DNA of 64,000 nt from Bryoerythrophyllum caledonicum (GCA_963971425.1 OZ020514.1:15381218-15445217), one strand, 5' to 3'. Positions 14,081 to 27,260 are shown, counted from the stretch's first letter. Translations and numbers: made by a program. The notes: a model not told the origin generated them from the sequence alone.

Positions 14081-16160
14081 TGGATGGGGACTTGCATAGC
14101 CCACAAGCTATTCACGACTTGATTTATTTTGTTCTTTAATGGTAAGTGGTACATTCCTAATATTTTGTGGGTTAATTGTGTTCAATTTATTCATTTCGAG
14201 AAACTTGCACGTTACATACTACTGGAGGCTTATACTACACGTTATGGATGGAGACTTGCATAGCTAACAAGCTATTTACTACTTGATTTATATTTTTCTT
14301 TAATGGTATGTGGTATGTTCCTATTATTTTGTGGGGCAATTGAGTTTAAACTATTAATTTAGAGAACTTGCACGTTTCATTCTACTCGAGGCTTATACTA
14401 CCCGTTATGGATGCGGACTTGCATAGCTCACAAGCTATTCACTACTTGATATATTTCTTTCTTTCATGGTAAGTGGTACATTCCTAATATTTTGTGGGGC
14501 AATTGTGTTTAAATTATTCATTTAGAGAACTTGCCATTACATACTAGTCGAGGCTAATACTACGCGTTATGGATGGGGACTTGCATAGCTAACAAGCTAT
14601 TCACGACTTGATTTAATTTTTCTTTAATGGTATGTGGTACATTCCTATTATTTTGTGGGGCAATTGGGTTTAAATTATTTATTTAGAGAACTTGCACGTT
14701 ACATTTTACTCGAGGCTTCTACTACCCGTTAGAAATGGGGACTTGCATAGCTCACAAGCTATTCACTACTTGATTTATTTTTTTCTTTAATGGTATGTGG
14801 CACATTCTTAATATTCTGTGGGGCAATTGTGTTTAAATTATTCATTTAGAGAACTTGCACGTTACATTCTACTCGAGGCTTATACTACTCGATATGGATG
14901 GGGACTTCCATAGCTTACGAGCTATTCTCTACTCGAGGCTTATACTACTTGTTATGGATGGGGACTTGCATAGCTTACAAGCTATTCACCACTTGATTCA
15001 TTTTTTTTCTTTAATGGTAAGTGGTACATTCCTAATCTTTTGTGGGGCAATTGTATTTAAATTATTTATTCAGTGAGTATGCACGTTATATTCTACTCGA
15101 GGCGTATACTACCTGTTATGGATGGGGACTTGCATAGCCCACAAGCTATTCACGACTTGATTTATTTTGTTCTTTAATGGTAAGTGGTACATTCCTAATA
15201 TTTTGTGGGTTAATTGTGTTCAATTTATTCATTTCGAGAAACTTGCACGTTACATACTACTGGAGGCTTATACTACACGTTATGGATGGAGACTTGCATA
15301 GCTAACAAGCTATTTACTACTTGATTTATATTTTTCTTTAATGGTATGTGGTATGTTCCTATTATTTTGTGGGGCAATTGAGTTTAAACTATTAATTTAG
15401 AGAACTTGCACGTTTCATTCTACTCGAGGCTTATACTACCCGTTATGGATGCGGACTTGCATAGCTCACAAGCTATTCACTACTTGATATATTTCTTTCT
15501 TTCATGGTAAGTGGTACATTCCTAATATTTTGTGGGGCAATTGTGTTTAAATTATTCATTTAGAGAACTTGCCATTACATACTAGTCGAGGCTAATACTA
15601 CGCGTTATGGATGGGGACTTGCATAGCTAACAAGCTATTCACGACTTGATTTAATTTTTCTTTAATGGTATGTGGTACATTCCTATTATTTTGTGGGGCA
15701 ATTGGGTTTAAATTATTTATTTAGAGAACTTGCACGTTACATTTTACTCGAGGCTTCTACTACCCGTTAGAAATGGGGACTTGCATAGCTCACAAGCTAT
15801 TCACTACTTGATTTATTTTTTTCTTTAATGGTATGTGGCACATTCTTAATATTCTGTGGGGCAATTGTGTTTAAATTATTCATTTAGAGAACTTGCACGT
15901 TACATTCTACTCGAGGCTTATACTACTCGATATGGATGGGGACTTCCATAGCTTACGAGCTATTCTCTACTCGAGGCTTATACTACTTGTTATGGATGGG
16001 GACTTGCATAGCTTACAAGCTATTCACCACTTGATTCATTTTTTTTCTTTAATGGTAAGTGGTACATTCCTAATCTTTTGTGGGGCAATTGTATTTAAAT
16101 TATTTATTCAGTGAGTATGCACGTTATATTCTACTCGAGGCGTATACTACCTGTTATGGA
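14081..16160. repeat. Recent 1038-bp tandem duplication inside the satellite
   Basis: About 14081-15118 and 15119-16156 are essentially identical at an offset of 1038 bp, including an unusual shortened monomer near 14880-14990 and 15918-16028. A related three-monomer segment (offset ~490 bp) lies just to the left near 13600, so this area shows layered duplications. Confidence 0.85.
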
Positions 16161-18659
16161 TGGGGACTTGCATAGCTCACAAGCTATTCACTACTTGATT
16201 TATTTTTTTCTTTAATGGTATGTGGTACATTCCTAGTACTTTGTGGGGCAATTGAGTTTAAACTATTAATTTAGAGAACTTGCACGTTACATTCTACTCG
16301 AGGCTTATACTACCCGTTATGGATGGGGACTTGCATAGCTCACAAGCTATTCACTACTTGTTTTAATTTTTTCTTTAATGGTAAGTGGTACATTCCTAAT
16401 ATTTTGTGGGGCAATTGTGTTTAAATTATTCATTTAGAGAACTTGCCATTACTTACTACTCGAGGCTAATACTACGCGTTATGGATGGGGACTTGCATAG
16501 CTAATAAGCTATTCACTACCTGAGTTATTATTTTCTTTAATGGTATGTTTTACCTTCCTCATAATTTGTGGTGCAATTGTGTTTAAGTTTTTTTCAGAGA
16601 ACATGCACGTTTTTTCTACTCGTGGCGTAAACAACTCGTTATGGATGGGGACTTGCATAGCTCAGAAGCTATTCACTACTTGATTTGTTTTTTTCTTTAA
16701 TGGTATAAGGTACGTTCCTAATATTTTGTGGGGCATTTAAGTCTAAATTATTCATTTAGAGAACTTGCACGTTACATACTAGTCGAGGCTTATACTACCC
16801 GTTATGGATGGGTACTTGCATCGCTCACAAGCTATTCACTACTTGATTTATTTTTCCTTTAATGGTTTGTGGTACATTCCTAATATTTTGTGGGTTAATT
16901 GTGTTTAAATTATTCATTTAGAGAACTTGCACGTTACATACTACTTGAGGCTCATACTACCAGTTATGGATGGCGACTTGCATAGCTCACAAGCTTTTCA
17001 CTACTTGATTTGTTTTTCTTCATTATTGGTATGTGGTACAATCGTATTATTTTGTGGGGAAATTGTGTTTAAAATATTTATTTAGAGAACTTGCACGTTA
17101 CATTCTATTCCAAGCGTTTACTACCAGTTATGGATGGCGACTTGCATAGCTCACAAGCTTTTCACTACTTGATTTGTTTTTTTCTTGAATGGTATGTGGT
17201 ACATTCCTAATCTTTTGTGGGGCAATTGTGTGTAAATTATTCATTTAGAGAACTTGCACGTTACATTCTACTCGAGTCGTATAATACCCGTTATGGATGG
17301 GGACTTTCATAGCTCACAAGCTATTTACTACTTGATTTATTTTTTTCTTGAATGGTATGTGGTACATTCCTAATATTTTGTGGGGCAATTGTGTTTAAAT
17401 TATTCATGTAGAGAACTTGCTTGTTACATTCTACTCGAGGCGTATACTACGCGTTATGGATGGGGACTTGCATAGCTCACAAGCGATTCACTACTTGATT
17501 TATTTTTTTCTTTAATGGTATGTGGTCATTCCTTATATTTTGTGGGGCAATTGTGTTTAAATTATATATTAAGAATATTTGCACGTGACATTCTCCTCGA
17601 GGCGTATACTACCTGTGTTGGATGGGGACTTGCATAGCTCACAAGCTATTTACTACTTGATTTATATTTTTCTATAATGGTATGTGGTACATTCCTAATC
17701 TTTTGTGGGTCAATATTGTTAAAATTATTTGTTTAGAGTACTTACACGTTACATTCTACTCGAGGCGTATACCCAGATATGGATGGGGACTTGCATAGCT
17801 AAGAAGCTTTTCACTACTTGATTTATTTTTTTCTTTATTGGCATGTGGTGCATTCTTATCATTTTGTGGGTGAATGTTGTTAAAATTACTTATTTAGAGA
17901 ACTTGCAGGTTACATTCTACTCGAGGCGTATACCCTGTTATGGATGGAGACTTGCATAGCTGACAAGCTATTCATTACTTGATTTATTTTTATCTTTAAT
18001 GGTGTGTGGTACATTCCTAAATTTTTGTGGGGCAATTGTGTTTAAATTATTTATTTAGAGAACTTGCACGTTACATTCTACTCGAGGCTTATACTTCCGG
18101 TTATGGACGGGGATTTGCATAGCTCACAAGCTATTCACTACTTGGTTTATTTTTCTTTGATGGTATGTGGTACATTCCTTATCTTTTGTGGGGCAGTTCT
18201 GTTTAAATTATATATTTAGAGAACTTGGACGTTGATTTCTACTTGAGGCTTATACTAGCCGTTATGGATGGGGACTTGCATAGCTCACAAGCTATTAACT
18301 GCTTGATTTGTTTTTTTCTTTAATGGTATATGGTACATTCCTAATATTTTGTGGGGAAGTTGTGTTTAAATTATTTATTTAGAGAACTTGCACGTTACAT
18401 TCTATTCGAGGCTTATACTACGCGTTATGGATGGGGACTTGCATAGCTCACAAGGTATTCACTACTTGATCTAATAGGGAGCTAATAAAGGTGTTCATTA
18501 TTGGAGAGCATGCCATCAAAGTACAAAAGTAGTACTTTCCATTTGGCCTTTCTATATTGACATAATCTGCTTATTATTTTAAGTGCATCAAAATCTTGTG
18601 GAAACCAAAAATAAGGCACCCTATATTAAAACTGCCTCCCTCCTAATGGAGAGGAGGAT

Positions 18660-18800
18660 TGCGTCAGCATCCAAAGTTCTCCAAAGGCCGCCTTCTCCTG
18701 GGTTGGGGAGACGTCCCCGCCCCTTCACGGAGACCTCCCCGCCCTTGGCGCGTCAGGTCCCACCCGTTCTTGGCTCGTGTATAAATGGATCGGGGTGGGC
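18660..18800 (+). promoter_or_regulatory. hAT-1 promoter: GACGTCCCCGCCCC cluster plus TATA box
   Basis: A GC-rich block has GGAGACGTCCCCGCCCC at about 18707-18723 and a variant GGAGACCTCCCCGCCC shortly after. TATAAAT lies at 18780-18786 and GTCCTCAC about 25 bp downstream, where transcription could start. The leader then contains GCTCCTTGC and TACTTGGGTG, motifs seen downstream of the other three promoters of this type in the window. The start site is inferred, not measured. Confidence 0.6.
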
Positions 18801-19034
18801 CGTTTGTCCTCACGCTTGTCACCTTGGACTCTATCCCTTGGACCTCAATTCAGTTTGAGCTCCTTGCAAGTCTACTTGGGTGGCAGGCGGCACTGGTGTG
18901 CGGCTGAGGTGATGTAAAAATTGGTTCTCGCAGTGCACCAACACTATTAGACCTCATATTTTCACCCGATTCTACACTATAACTAGCCCCGTATTTTGGC
19001 TTAGACGAGACTTGCACATTATTTGGCATAAGCC

Positions 19035-22000
19035 GTGAATGCTATGGGTAGTCAAAGGAAGCAAACAAAAGAATGGGAACCTTGGTACAATTTTGGTGAC
19101 AACGGGGGCAAAGTGAGTTGTGATTTCTGCAACTATACTTTTAGCTACAAACGCGAATGTGCGTTCGCTCACTTTGGATATGGCGCCAAGTCAAAGAGGT
19201 CGATTTGTCGTAGCCTACCTCCCTATGTGCAAAGTCGATTTGCCAATTGTGGAAACATTGTTCCGCAACGAATGATGGCCGGGGACATGTATGGCGGAGA
19301 TTCAGGTCCGAGTGGTCCATCAACGGCACCAACTATTGACACTTCAAGCCAATCTGACGCTCAAAATAATGTGGCGGGTGGGGTAACAAGTGGGCCTCAG
19401 GAAGGAGTGCCTAATCTCTCTAAAGGAAACGACCGCGAACATGTGTCGGGTGGTCTTACCGCCTCGAATTCCACTAGATCTGGGCAACTACATCAACAAC
19501 GGATGCTTGATGCTTTTAACATTGCAAAGAGGAAGGAACCTGATGAGAAGTGGGCGACCTTTTTCTATCAGGCTAATGTTCCTTTTAATGTGGCGCGAAA
19601 TCAGGCGTTCATCGATGCTGTGAGGGCAACATCTGGCAAAGTTTGAGTACACTCCTCCTACATATCACCAGTTGAGGACTAGAATGATTGAATCTAAGAG
19701 GTTGCAAATTGAGAAAGAGATTGAAGCCAAAGTTGGTTTTGCAATCAAGAATTATGGGGTGTCGATATGCACGGATGGTTGGGATGATGTCCACCGGAGG
19801 CCCCTTATGAATTTAATGATGTCGTGCCCTACTAGTGACGTTATCTTGGGGAGCATAGACACCAGTGGTGAGAAGAAGTCCATGCGGTACATAGCGGACC
19901 AAGTGAAAGTTTACATTGAGAAGGTGGGTTCCTAGAATGTGACTCAGATTTGTACAGACAATGCTTCCAACATGCTTGGAGCGATGGATGATATTATTCT
20001 CACATACCCACACATTCACAAGCAGGGGTCCATGGCACATGCATTGGATCTCATGTTGGAAGATTGGGCGAAGGTCCAAGAATTTAAAGATTTAATAGAG
20101 AGGGCAAAGAAATTGTGCAAATATATTAGAAACCATCATTCGACAATGAGGACACTTCGTGAGTTGAGTCCAAACCTGCATATTGTAGTGCCCACTGAAA
20201 CCCGCTTTGCTTGTAATTTCCTTATGTTGGATCGATTGGTGAGACTCAAAGGAGTGTTGGAGCAGTTGAAAGACCATCCCCGTGTTGTAAACTACTTTGC
20301 AACCCTACGGAATAAAGAAAATGGAGAGCAAGCAGCAAGCGCAGCGCGTAATGTGGTGCTCACCATCAAAGATGTGGCCTTTTGGCAACGATGTCAGAAT
20401 TACGTGCACATGACTGGGGATGTTTTGAAGGCATTGCATGCGTTTGATGGCCGAGAACCAGCCATGGGTCGTGCGTGGCTTGTGATGCATAATTTGCGAG
20501 AACACGTGTACTCTTTGAGAGAGTTACCCTTTACTCTACGAGCTGACATAGCATATATTCTTGAGCAATCTTTTGATGCCTGGTGGCAAATGATTTTTAC
20601 CGATGTTCACTACGCCGCGGCTCTTTTGAATCCGTACCTCAAGGATAATGTGGCGCTTAGGGCTGACGGAATCGCACAAAGAGCATTGAATCGGGTTGTT
20701 CGCAAAATGATGGAGGTATTGGAAGTCTCATATGAGGACGTCCAATATGAGTTAACACAGTACGAGGAGGGCATAGGACCATATGGCTATACTGAGGCAT
20801 CTGACATCCGCCAGACAAAGCTTCAACTCCACCAATGGTGGGCCACGATCGCAGACAAGGCATTGTCTAAAATAGCTGTTCGTATTCTAGCCCTTACGTG
20901 TTCAGCTAGCTCTTACGAGGGAAACTAGAGTATGTACTTGTTTGTCCACAACAAGAGCCGAAATCGATTAGCAGCAGAGAAGGCTGCGTCATTGGTGTAT
21001 ATTTATACCAATAGCCGATGCCTTCAACAAAGACCAGGGGCCGATCCCGTTCGATGGTACGATGCGAATATTCACTCGGAGGATTCCGACCCAGATGCCC
21101 TGGGGCCGGTCCCGATGGGTGAACCTAATTGTGAATTTGATGTGTTGATAGCCGAGGAAGAGGAGGAGCACAATATAGCAGCTTCCCGCTGTCCGCTGGA
21201 GTACCGTGGACACCCTAATCTTTGGGCGGAAGACGCCGATCATCTTGAGGAAACGAGAAACTATTACGGAGATGATGACGATGTGGAAGAAGAATTGGCT
21301 CAAGGTCGTTGGGGACCTTGGAATCAAAGTCCTCGTCGCAGTCCTTCGCCTCATCTTCCTCAAAATGAGGGCATTCATGAAGTGCAACCTTTGTCTACTT
21401 CCTCAGAGAGCGACATCCCAAATGTGACTAACCTTGAAGAGCTTGAAACGGGGGAGGGGGGCAATGTCGGGAATGTTCGCGACGAGGACAATTCTCCATC
21501 AGACTATGGTGGTGGAAATGGAGATGGCGACAACAACGGAGCGGGAGAGAACGCAGTAAATACTGCGACTCGAAACAACCAAGGATCGGTTGAAAACCGG
21601 TATGGCCAAGAGGGCCCTATTGGAATGGGTGCATCATTTCATAGCACTGGAGTCGTTCAAGGAGACTCTAACGCAAATGTTGTAAACACAACAATTGTAG
21701 GGACGACTCGAAGAAATGAAAGGGTTGTTAATCAGCGTCGGCGTTTTGACCCGGAATATGTAGACCCCGATGATGCTTTTGCATTCACAGAGGACCTTGA
21801 GCCACAACCATCTCCGGTTGTGGTGTTGCCTACGGTTATCAATGACCAGAATGTACCAACGCCGCCTTCCCGAAATTCCTCTTCTCCTAGAACGGCGAAT
21901 GCCATGTATGGACCTTTCCAACGAAGTGTAGGCGTTGAGGGGATGGGTCTAAACACTTCTGCTACTACTACCAGAAATGGCAAACCCCTTTTGGCCGCTA

Positions 22001-22578
22001 CAAGGACGCCTCTTCATCCAATGGGTCAATATATACAACCGAGTGGAAGGACTAATGCTCATAGAGGGTCTAGAGGCCGTGGAGCGGCTAGAGACCGTGA
22101 AGGAAGAAACAACGGCAAAGCATCCTCTTCAAGGCATCGTAGACGTCCCCTCCTTGGAATAGGGGCACGAGATCCGAACGTAGTTGTACAACCGTTTTTG
22201 GACACGTATGTTCCAGGACGCTCTTCAACAACTCCGACGTTTGTTGTTCCGAATCGAGCAATTTGTCCTACCAGCGGCCCAACCATAAATTCCAACGACG
22301 ATGATCCTCACACACATCGACAAAAGAGATTCAGACGCTCGCGTTGCGATGGTAAAACAGTCGTAGAGCTTTGCAATGACAACTCTGAAATAGAGGGCTT
22401 TTGGACTACGGATGGTAGCAATGGAGAATTCTCATATGAGAGCGGTGAAGGAGCTGATGATGACAATCGTCCAGATTGCGATGAGGCACCAGATGATGAT
22501 GATATCTTCCTTCGAGATGCAGTTATGGGTGGCCCGTCCACCGAACGAGTGTGCAGATTGGGCCGTTTGAATAATTAA
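19035..22578 (+). pseudogene. hAT transposase with BED finger and long acidic tail (broken)
   Basis: A cut-and-paste transposase acting on hAT terminal repeats. An N-terminal BED-type finger has C29, C32, H46 and C58. The RNase H-like core shows the first acidic site in CTDGWDD (about 19770) and the second in CTDNAS (about 19950). The hAT dimerisation segment with HQWW and RNRL lies near 20830-20970. A low-complexity acidic tail of roughly 500 residues follows, ending with TAA at 22576-22578. The reading is broken three times relative to hAT-2: one extra base near 19638, TAG at 19933-19935 where hAT-2 has Gln, and TAG at 20926-20928 where hAT-2 has Trp. Otherwise the frames stay open, so decay is moderate. 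No introns are needed. hAT-2 at 54685-57882 is its paralogue. Confident on family; inactive as it stands. Confidence 0.88.
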
Positions 22579-22789
22579 AGGACAAGAAAAGTAACTACAT
22601 AAATGTATGCGAAATCAAGAGAGTTGTGATAATTCATAGAAGAAGCTAGGAGAGAAAAAAGTTTCTTAGATAACTACAAGATATTACTTCGTTTGGAAGT
22701 ATGAGATTAGGGAATTCTGGTTTTATCGTGAAACTTTTTAATATAATAAACATATTTTGCTTCCAGACATTAAGGTCTCTCCGCTCAAT

Positions 22790-22915
22790 GATGCAGGGGC
22801 AGGGACGCCTACATGAAGGGCGGAGATGTCTCCGCCCCTGGCGTAGGCGTCTCCATGAGGGGCGTAGACGTCTCCGCCCCTCATGGAGACGTCCCCGCCC
22901 TAGTGCCACGGTGGC
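22790..22915. repeat. GC-rich inverted and direct repeats downstream of hAT-1
   Basis: GGCGGAGATGTCTCCGCCCC and GGGGCGTAGACGTCTCCGCC are self-complementary units, followed by GGAGACGTCCCCGCCC. They match the block upstream of the hAT-1 TATA box, so the transposon carries the same motif on both sides, like the subterminal transposase-binding repeats known from hAT elements. Confidence 0.7.
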
Positions 22916-22979
22916 GTGACACGTCCGTATGTGATGTGGCAATCACAATAAAAATTTCTTACTTGCAAAAAATTACTGG

Positions 22980-23082
22980 GCGTACTTCGGGCAATCCGTC
23001 CGAACTGTCCGTTCGAGCCGTCCGAACCGCTTGTCCGGTTGTCCCGTCCGATCACCTCAACCCGTCCGTTATGACAACCCTG
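22980..23082. repeat. GTCCG-rich subterminal block and right terminus of hAT-1
   Basis: CCGTCCG/GTCCG occurs about nine times in 100 bp, ending at ACAACCCTG. Subterminal repeat clusters next to a terminus are typical of hAT elements. The terminus is inferred from similarity to the other copy's end. Confidence 0.55.
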
Positions 23083-25620
23083 ATGTGAATTGTCCCGCTA
23101 ACAAAGCAGACCTCACTTTGCGCTCTCCAATCGACATCGATGCCGAAGCCATCGCTCTATTTTTTGAAACCAAGCGACAGTTGCATCTTGGCCCAAACAA
23201 TACTGACATTGGTGGCAACGTATGATCCAACATCTTTTGTTGTTCCATGGACTGAATTACTATAAAATTGACGTTGTACCAATTAATGCAGTGCGTGGTA
23301 ATACATCTTTGGTAGTGTTTTTATCTTCAGTAGTTCTCTTCCTTGCAAGGATCACGGAGTATCGGTGCCTACCGCACGAGTGGATCGCCTTCCTCAAATT
23401 TGGCACAGTCGATCCCCTCATTCTGAATACGCCATCTTTGTCTGCCACAACGCCTATCGCTCTTGTAATGTTTCAATTTGGATACACTATAAATTGAGTA
23501 TATTGAGATCAAGTGCACCCCCAATATCTTTGACTGAATTGGGTGCTCTCCCAATCTCACCGATAGGACCAGGTTTGTCCTTGTTGTCGTGTATCAGATT
23601 TGATGCCACCAGATCTTCTAGCTCGGATCGGGCGCCCCCCAATCTCTAGGTCCGGATCGGGTGCGCATCCGATTTTTTTGTCCGATCTCTTAAAATTAGA
23701 GGTATGATTGTCGACTTCTGTATATTTGTCCACTGAATGTATGTTCTTTGCACAGCCAATTGCCGCTAACCCTCGCAATGTATCTCCATCTTCAGTACCC
23801 TCCCAAAATATCCCCTACTCCGTGCAGGATATGCACGTCGATATGTCATTAGGGCATGGAATGGAGGTTGGCGAAGCTGGGCAAGGCAAAGCAAGGGAGG
23901 AGACAATGGAAGAAACAAGGGTGAGAGAGTGGGAAGAGGAACGAGAGGTACCGAAGGAAAGTGAGAGGTGGTATAACAAGCCGAAATTTCCATCCAGGGA
24001 GCCAATTCATATCCCATTCAATCATGAGAGGGCAATGAGAGTCCGAGGTGTCGGTTTTACAACGAGGATAACACGAGGATTGTACGTGTTCCAGCTGCGG
24101 TTACTGCGTTGGCAGTCGTAGAGTCTCTTGTGTCCAGGCCGGCTCTGATGCAGGTAGATCAGTCTTATCAAACTTCATCTGGCGATTGCACTCATGATCA
24201 CGTGCCCGACCCTGGGTAGGGTCCAACCAAAGTGGAGGCGGTGGTTGTCGGTGCACTTACTCACTTATTGTCTCTACAAGTACCTCCTACTCTAGGGCGT
24301 AATCTTTCATTGACGGATTCAACTTGAGAACGGGTAGTCAATGAAGGGGCTTACGAAGGCATGATTGATGGACAATTGAAGTCTTTCAGCCCCCACTAAC
24401 ATTGCTCAGAGCCTGCCGTTGCAGGTCCAAGGAAGACCTGACATCAGCTTGAATCACAGCTCTTTCAAAGATAAATCCATCGGGCCTGATCTGTAGTTGG
24501 TCATCTAGGATCCACTAGTGCAGATGCAAAAGTAGATCTCCAAGCCGTTGCTTGTAGTGGAAGCGTGTCAAAGCCTCCCGCAACTTTCACCAGAAGCGGA
24601 AGCATCTCAAAGCGTCATTCATCCAACAAACGTGCTGATCCAACGTCATAAGTTGAACGTGAGTTTCCACGCATATGTTTCATTCTGAGTATTTTGTGTT
24701 ACAAGTAATTCTTGTTGTGATCAAGGGCGCGCCCGATCTTCCAGTGGTGATCAAGGGTGCGCCCGATATTACTGTGGAGATTGGGTGCACGCTTGGTGTT
24801 CTACTGGAGATGCCCTTCCGAAAAGCCTATTTCCATGTTTTGTCTGAAAGAGTATTGCTCACCTTTGGATTGTGCTTCTCATTTCAGGTGATCAACTTCG
24901 ACAAGCAGAGCTGTGAGCACCTCGGGAATCCACGGTAAGGATACCTAGGTACACTATCGTCGTGGACTATAATGGATTTCTAGTTCACAAGCCTGGCTTC
25001 AACCGCATTTGCGTTTCTAGAACCATCGGCGGTTGTTTTCTAGAGTGGTTGCAGAGAAAGGCTAATGTCATCATATGAAGTTGCGCAATGTTCCGCAATG
25101 TGGATAATATGATCATAGCACTTCACGTGATACTAAACTGATGCAAGATCAGCTTATAGCCTTTTCGCAAGATGATACAACGAAGTCCACATATCCTAGA
25201 AAGGACCATTCTACCAAAAGGTACTTGCTGAAGGACCTCTCTAAACTTGCAAGAGACCATGAGATCGTCGACTCCAGCCTGGCGTTGCTAATTGACGATA
25301 GTTGTCGTAGTCTAGTGGTTCATAATTCTCAAAGTTAACCAAAATTAACCTTAAGCAAGCCCACCTTACCAGATCGTTTCCAGGGATTTTTATCGTGCAT
25401 CAAACTCTTTAAATCTTAACAACAATTCACACATAATACCTCGGCACATCCCGGAGGATGCCTGCCCCAATACCTTAGTAATTAGTAACAAGTAACCACG
25501 TGTGTTTCAGTTAAACTATTTTGAGCGTCAGAGTAGATTTTTGGTAAGTTTTTACAGTGCCCGAAAAGTCACTGCCCTCCGTTCTTGCTGCCCAGAGGCC
25601 ACAATATCCACAATCTAACC
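23083..25620. other. Interval without a recognisable gene
   Basis: I see no protein family here. A 137-codon frame at 23708-24121 (+) has a charged Glu/Arg-rich stretch and is followed, in another frame, by further coding-like sequence with stops to about 24650; it could be an unidentified decayed gene. A 27-bp unit containing GGGCGCGCCCGAT is repeated at about 24717-24772, and related GATCGGG(C/T)GCGC words occur near 23625 and 23655. Nothing else stands out. Confidence 0.4.
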
Positions 25621-25959
25621 TGTCGTACCACAAATTTAAAAAAAAATTTAGTTAGGTAGTTTAGGATGCTAAAGTTAAACCAAAAGGTTAAGTTTGGGGA
25701 TTAGTCTAAACTAGTATTAGCCCCTAGGTAGAATTAGAGAAGAGGGAATAAGTGGTTACTTTCAACTCCTTACTAGGGATAAAAGAAGGCCTGAACCCCA
25801 GCCTAGACTCAATCATAAAATCCTACCCCAATCCAGGGGCTAATCGGATCCCCTCAACCGGAGGCAACCAAGCCACCTCAAATCGAAAAAGTGACTACAT
25901 CCGCAAAGGAGAACGACAAGTCCAACAGTCAAACCAAAATCGAGATGAAGACTAGCGGG

Positions 25960-27260
25960 CGGAATCACGAGATGGACCTCCGGGGAACAAGAAGGAATCC
26001 ACAAGGCCAGCTGGCGGATCATGAGGCGGACCTCTCAGGAGCAAGGCTGCGGGAGAACGTCGGAATCATGAGGCGGACCTCTCAGGCACACCCCAACAGG
26101 AGCTAACCAATCACGAGGCGGACCTCTCAGCGCACCCCAACAGGAGTTAAAGAATTACGAGACGGACCCTGGAGCGAAACCCTGCAATAGGGTGGCAGAA
26201 GCGCGAGGCGGACCTCCCGAGAGCAAGACTACAGGAGGCGGCGGACCACGAGGGCGGATTTTCTGGGAGCACCGCTGCAGTAGGACAGACCACGAGGGCA
26301 AACTGTGTAGGAGCACCGCTGCAGTAGGATTGCAGAAGGACGAGGCGGATCTCCTGAGAGCAAGACTACGCGAGGGCGACGGAAGCGCAAGGCGAGCCCT
26401 TGGGCGGAATTTTGCAGGAGGTGGCGGACCACGAGGGCGGACTTTGTGGGAGCACAGCTGCGGAAGGCGGTGGAAGCGCGCGAAAGACCTCTGAGGTGCA
26501 CCCCAACCCGAGAAGGCGGAAGCACGAGGCGGAAGCGCAAGGCGGACCACGAGGGCAGACTTTATGGGAGCACCGCTGTAGTAGGACGGACCACGAGGGC
26601 GAACTCTGTGGGAGCACCGCTATAGTAGGGTTGCGGAAGGACGAGGCGGATCTCCCAAGAGCAGGACTGCGGGAGGGCGACGGAAGCGCGAGGCGAGCCC
26701 TCGGGCGGAACTTTGCAGGATGCGGCGGACCACGAGGGTGGACTTTGTGGGAGCATCGCTGCGGAGGGCGGCGGAAGCACGAGGCGAACCTCCCAAGAGC
26801 AAGACTGCAGGAGGCGGTGGACCACAAGGGCGGACTTTCTGGGAGCACAACTGAGGAAGGCGGTGGAAGCGCGCGGCAGAACTCTCAGGTGCACCCCAAC
26901 CCGTGAATGCGGAAGCATGAGGTGGACCTCTCCAACACACCCAACTCGAGAAGGCGAAAGAGCGAGGTGGATAGCTCAAGCACACCCTAGCAGGCAAATG
27001 GCCTCACAAGAGCAAGGCTAAGGGTGGCGGAAGCACGAGGCGGACTTCTCAAACAAAATCAGGAGGAGAAGGCGGCCCAAGAGCAAGACTGCAGGAGGGC
27101 GGCGGAAGCGTGAGGCGGACCTCTCATACGAAACCAGCAAAAGAAGGCGGCTCGGGAGCACGGCTGCAAGGGGTGGTGGAAGCGTGAGGCGGACCTCTCC
27201 AGGGCAACCCATCAGGAGGCTCGTGGAATCACGAGGCGGACCTCTCGTGCGAGGAAAATC
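25960..27260. repeat. Purine-rich minisatellite upstream of ORF A
   Basis: Variants of GGCGGACCTCTC, GACCACGAGGGCGGAC and GGAGCACCGCTGC are repeated throughout. A larger ~300-bp unit occurs twice, about 26278-26490 and 26578-26790. All reading frames stay open for long stretches because the repeat lacks stops. I see no protein domain, so I call it non-coding repeat. Confidence 0.8.

Larger units (their letters stand above)
10090..18471. repeat. Diverged monomeric part of the same ~163-bp satellite
   Basis: The same monomer continues without interruption, but units differ from each other by many substitutions and small indels and the 1471-bp period is lost. The switch occurs near 10089, where a short run of partial units repeats 'ATTGGTATGTGGTACAT' about every 45 bp (10095-10200). 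The last recognisable monomer fades near 18471. Older divergent flanks next to a homogeneous core are the usual pattern of a satellite edge. No gene is visible in this stretch. Confidence 0.95.
18472..23082 (+). mobile_element. hAT-1: decayed hAT-superfamily DNA transposon (approximate ends)
   Basis: The element contains a promoter (18640-18786), a hAT transposase frame (19035-22578), GC-rich repeats (22790-22915) and a GTCCG-rich subterminal block ending in ACAACCCTG at 23082. That end resembles the inverted start TAGGGTTGT of the second hAT copy at 54128. The left end is uncertain: the satellite stops near 18471 and TAGGGAGC follows, but I found no matching 8-bp target duplication. Ends are therefore approximate. 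Confidence 0.6.

Noticed and set aside
1-18471. CRISPR array
   Set aside because: The repeats are contiguous ~163-bp monomers without unique spacers, in a eukaryotic context, and no cas-like genes are present.
18472-23082. 8-bp target duplication for hAT-1
   Set aside because: The bases after 23082 (ATGTGAAT) are not found before the possible left end near 18478, so exact ends are not claimed.
26155-26997. Overlapping 100-168-codon frames on both strands
   Set aside because: They arise from the purine-rich minisatellite upstream of ORF A and have only repetitive Gly/Arg/Pro composition.
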